The position numbers and the translations under genes are program-made. This document shows, piece after piece, positions 60,135 to 64,000 of a stretch of 64,000 bases of DNA. The notes below the pieces were generated by a model. It was given only the letters and a program-made list of their open reading frames with translations, had not been told where the DNA came from and searched no databases. The stretch is from Setoptus koraiensis (taxonomy: Eukaryota; Arthropoda): assembly GCA_048013815.1 (NCBI GenBank), contig CM106586.1, forward strand, positions 10,726,001 through 10,790,000, written 5' to 3'. The number at the start of each line of letters is the position of its first letter. Within the stretch, counting starts at the first letter, position 1.

Positions 60135-62927
60135 TTAGAGTTTTGGCCTAACTTTACCTTTCCATTCTGTAGCTTTAATTGTGATCGGTTTCTGGTAGAA
60201 GCATCTATCCAAGAAGCCATCCATTGTTCTGAACAGATGTAATCTCACATCGCTCAACGAATGATCGGAATCAGGATACAATTGTGTCTGATGAATGACG
60301 CCGCCCACGACATGATGCTCAGTGAGGGCCTTTATAAATTGCATTGAATGCTGAACGTGGACCCTCTCATCGGCCGTTCCATGAATTATGAGAACTTTCC
60401 TAGTGGCAAAGTCGTAGCCTCGCTTCAATAGATTGGCCTTTTCATATTTGAGATTGTTTGAATCAATCCATGGCAAGCCCAGAAAATGTTCCGCCGTGTA
60501 GGTGTCCAAATATTTGAAATTTGTTATTGGTGCCACAGCAATGGTGCACTGAATGGATTTTGTGTCATCATCGGCAGTGGTGGCGAGGGCAACATAAGAC
60601 GAAGTTGATGTCGGGCCCCAAATTGCAATTCGTTTCCTGTCTATAAAAGGGAAATCGTCCACGGCATCAATCAGATATCTGATGACATCCACTTGATCCT
60701 TTGAATTAAACACAGGCGATGTCGATATAAATCTGACGTCATTGTCTGTTGAGCCAAACGATGAGCTCGAGGCCAAATTTCTTGCCCTAATACAATCAAT
60801 TTTGATATAAACAAGCTGCTTCCTGCTAGCCAAATATTTTCCCCAATCAATCTCGAATTTGCTCCAAACGTTGCGATGCTCCAAATCGGAGGACTCTATC
60901 AACAACGGGAATCGTTTGTCTTTCTCTTCTTCAATTTCCGTGGGCAGATACATTTTCATGTGAACATCGTAGGGCAATTGATTATCCATTTTGAGCACAA
61001 TTAGCTTCTCTTGGGGCAGTTGTTTCGCTTGCAATATTTGCTCTATGTGAACATTTGTTCCCAAAACAAACGCACTAGTCAAATTGGCTAAGAAGCGTAG
61101 CCTTATGACAGGCACAGAGGGTCCCAAACATTCGTGTACCATATATTGGGCCCCAAAAGGACTCACGTGTGAGTTACTGTAGCCACAGGGCTCTCTCAGG
61201 TTGCACGTGAGACATTCCGCCCGGCGTGCCTGCAATAGACTAGCCTGAGTGATACGATACAAATGCCTCTCAGGCTGGCGGGTACTCTTGGCCTCGTAAT
61301 ACAGACTGTCCGACATAGAATCGTATAGGACTAGCCTGTCGACGTCGTATTCGCCGTAAGTTAAAAATTTCACGTAACGTTCCCCTGCCCTAACCATGGC
61401 TATGTGATAATGATCGCCAATGTCCGAATCGGGCCTGGGCAATGCAAGAAACGTCAATCTTGTTTGATTTTGATTATAGCCCGTGATTATAGTCTGCTTT
61501 GAGTTTTTCATGATGGGTATTTTCTGATTGAATATAGTCAACATTTCGCATGTCCATTGTTCGCCCGGTGACGCCGGTCGGCTATTCCAGAAGCCACTGC
61601 CTGAGCTACTTCCGGCGGATTGTTTGTTGCCACATAGCGACAATAGGGATGAGTTTTGTGCTCTCGATGACCACATGACTAGCAGTTCGTTTGTTGGTAG
61701 CCACTCAACGTATGTGATGTAGTGCAATAATCGACCGTCTTGTTGATTGGCTATAATTTCGTTTGGTGGCGTCACTTCGATAGGTTCGAAATTATTCGGA
61801 TAATTCAATCTGACCACATTGATTGCAATTCGTGGATTTTTAGCGCCAGCTCTAGGATAACGCTCATAATAGATCTTTGGGTTCACATTTGTGTCGGCAA
61901 TGTAGCTGTCGTAGTACTCTATGGGACTTGATTCAACCTGACTGTCGTCAAATGTAATATAAGCCAAATGGCTGGCATCCGGCGACCACCAAATGGCCGC
62001 GTCATTGGGATTGGTGTAGATGTTCAGACGATACAAACTATCCGGCATTCCGTTGGTGATTATGTTTGATTCGCCCGTTGTTGTGAGACGAACAATTTTG
62101 CTTTCTTTGGCCAGATCATGAATATAGTAAATATCATTGTTGTCAACGAAAACAATGGAGTTTGTTTCGCCCACCCAGGAAGCATATTGAAGTTTTGGAA
62201 CTTTCTGTGGATAATCCAGTTTGACCAGGTCGTCCAAAAATATAACAGTTCTGGAGGAAACAAATGACAACAAGTAAATTGAGTTATCCAGCCGAATGAT
62301 GTAGAATGGTTTACAAAATAGAGATTTAGTTGTGCATTACTCACTGTGAAGATATGTTGAAAATGGCAAATCGGCCCGAGACAGGCATGCCTAGCTCTTT
62401 CTTGAGATCCGACACGAACAATATCGACCTCCTGTCTGCCGATAGCTTAAAACTGGCCATTGTATGCAGAGTTTTATCTGATGTCTTTACCAGTATGGAT
62501 GTGGTCATGTTTATGCGGGCATCAAATATGGCGATACTGCCATTTTGGTCTACGTAGGCTATCTCATTGGCCGATATCCACGAGCCGTTGAATCTTTTCA
62601 CTCGATACTGGTCAGCTATGATGGGATCTAGGTCCAGTTTCATTCTGTAATTGTCGACATCGCTGTCTGTTAGAGTGTAAAGATTGTGCAAATTAATTCG
62701 AATCTGATTAATGCGAGATCAAACACAAACCATACTTCTGGCTTTGTATGTTGTTCAGCCTAGCTATACTCACTTGTGGTGGATAATATTATAGATAATA
62801 TGATGAGGCTTGATATTATGCTAATCATCAGCAACGATATCGAAATTCCCTTCCAATTCTTTTTCTCCTTCTCGCCGACAACAATGTCCTCGTCGTCCAG
62901 GGCTCCAACTTTGTGTTCGAAATCCAT
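60135..62927 (-). CDS. dipeptidyl peptidase 4/6-family type II membrane protein, nucleophile missing
   Basis: S9B family. Three exons: 62927-62774, 62666-62345, 62250-60135 (introns 107 and 94 nt; phases 1 and 2), 863 aa, similar to DPP6/DPP10. A short acidic/basic cytosolic N terminus precedes one membrane helix (ISLLMISIISSLIILSIIL). The beta-propeller follows, with WWSPDASHLAYITFDDSQV and the family Glu-type segment, then a Cys-rich propeller part (ECLTCNLREPCG), and an alpha/beta hydrolase domain. The nucleophile elbow, normally WGWSYGGY, reads WGPTSTSSYV: one residue longer and without Ser in place. The Asp (HGTADERVH) and His (SDHSLS) blocks remain. So a pseudo-peptidase is likely, as with DPP6/DPP10, which modulate Kv4 channels; that partner is inference. 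Confidence 0.88.
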
Positions 62928-63911
62928 GATGGTATGCTATTATTACTATTCAATGATAAGACGGCTATTAGATCTTAGGAACTGCATTCTTGACCACAGC
63001 GTCTCATTCGAAATCTCCAGCCCTACTCACCTTTCAGTTTTCTAATAAAATTTTTTCTACTGATCTCTGGAAAGCTAGACACAAAATTTGTATTCTGTGG
63101 TCAAGCCACTAGCCAGTTTCTAGTTATGCGAGATACCTAAATTGAGGAACCGCGGATTATCCCATTGGGAACTCAGTATTCGCGATGAATGCTCCGTCTT
63201 GCTATCGTCAAACTGTGCCAATTCGCAAGTATATGTTGTATGATCCAATTCAAACCATCGTTACTCTGAGATTGTCCAAGAGAATTTGTAGTGTTGCTCA
63301 AAATCGTGTTTCGCATGCATTCCAACAATCAGTGTTAGTTGACTGTCAAAACAAAACAAATACAACTAACTCGAACATGCTGACAGGGATTCCTTTGCAT
63401 TGTCAACTCGGATGTTTAGTGTAAAGAAGTCTCACAGAGTGGCAAAGGCCTCAATTCTTTGAGGAGCAGTCAGGCTGCATACCTCTGCTAACGGGACTAC
63501 GGTAGACGCGAATCTAATGCGAACGAAGCGCAGATCGGAAGGCGCGCAAACTCACTGCTAGCTGATGAGGATGTGAGAGATCAGTTAGCTTCTGCAAGCC
63601 AACGCTATCATTATTTATCGAGTAAATTTTAAACGAGATCGATGACAAAATAAAATCGCCATTCGTTGATATACAGCTTGTCAACTGCTGTTTAGACAAA
63701 TATTCTCGTACTATTGAAGACGCTTTTGTGGTCGTAGTGTAACGCGATGTAGCATTTCAAACAATTGTTGTATTTTATTTTGATAGACTATGATAAATAA
63801 GAAATGGAATAGAATATATAGCAATTCAGTTTCATAAGAGATAATTTGCAGGGTGTATATCCTGCACGCCGTTTTATGATGTTATGAGCGCATTTCATTG
63901 AATTGTCATTA
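62928..63911. other. intergenic region, no supported gene
   Basis: About 980 bases between the DPP-like start and the stop of the next minus-strand gene. Short ORFs (for example 63185-63424) lack motifs. A plus-strand TTTATT at about 63774 could be the poly(A) signal of the gene at the right edge. Confidence 0.4.
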
Positions 63912-64000
63912 TCACTGACCGGAATTGCGCTTATCCATGAACAACGAAATGCCCTCTTGTGCCTTGGAAGCAGACACGGACGCCAGTTTAGATGCAGTGG
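63912..64000 (-). CDS. C-terminal end of a probable enoyl-CoA hydratase/isomerase-family protein
   Basis: Only the last 29 codons are in the window. Read on the minus strand they end with KAQEGISLFMDKRNSGQ and a TGA stop at 63914-63912. The pattern (E/D)EGI..F..KR close to the C terminus is characteristic of crotonase-fold enzymes of fatty-acid or branched-chain degradation (EGVxAFLEKR). Too short for a firm family or paralogue call. Confidence 0.5.
   Translation of the reverse strand, partial: TASKLASVSASKAQEGISLFMDKRNSGQ

Noticed and set aside
62691..62773. Alternative DPP exon-2 start using the CAG at 62705-62704
   Set aside because: It would put the exon out of phase with exon 1 (1 leftover base). 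The ACAG at 62670-62667 keeps frame and gives an intron of normal size (107 nt).

Overview
Eukaryotic nuclear DNA, almost certainly from an arthropod. I lean towards a mite or other chelicerate from gene style only (few, roughly 100-250 nt GT-AG introns, long single exons, short intergenic gaps, many microsatellites); no sequence feature fixes the taxon. There is no bacterial-type operon, CRISPR array or confident tRNA/rRNA gene. One 500-base run of N (56806-57305) marks an assembly gap.

Layout. 1-7.1 kb: the 5' part of a DNAJC21 J-protein gene (-), two tightly spaced membrane microproteins on one apparent transcript (+), mitochondrial HSP60 (-), and a furin-activated, probably GPI-anchored matrix metalloproteinase (-, 3 exons). 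7.1-10.6 kb: microsatellite-rich spacer. 10.6-15.3 kb: PAR-1/MARK kinase (-, 4 exons). 15.3-31.2 kb: about 16 kb without a believable gene, mostly GC-rich and packed with unrelated short tandem duplications. 31.2-47.8 kb: secreted serine-protease homologue lacking catalytic residues (+), mitochondrial aldehyde dehydrogenase (+), DNAJC4-like J-protein (-), MFSD6-like transporter (-, 2 exons), SLC41-type Mg2+ transporter (+), an orphan small secreted protein (+), and a secreted CUB-domain gene (+) whose reading frame is split by a TIR-bearing element. 47.8-56.8 kb: transposon graveyard (two hairpin repeat families, copia fragment and possible LTR, envelope-like fragment, Harbinger and another DDE transposase fragment, 130-bp satellite) ending at the gap. 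57.5-59.6 kb: the autophagy E2 gene ATG10 (3 exons) with a complete PP2A activator (PTPA) gene inside its first intron, same strand. 60.1-62.9 kb: a type II membrane DPP4/DPP6-family protein whose serine nucleophile is missing (-, 3 exons). 63.9-64.0 kb: the last codons of a probable enoyl-CoA hydratase/isomerase gene (-).

Most genes are independent housekeeping or membrane genes. Two themes recur: mitochondrial function and proteostasis (DNAJC21, HSP60, DNAJC4-like, ALDH), and secreted or membrane peptidase-fold proteins, two of which have lost their catalytic residues. The most notable structures are the PTPA-in-ATG10 nest, the coding-sequence TIR insertion at 46961-47295 whose exact removal restores the frame, and the GC-rich minisatellite island. 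Exon boundaries are my own reading of splice consensus and frame; no transcript data were available.
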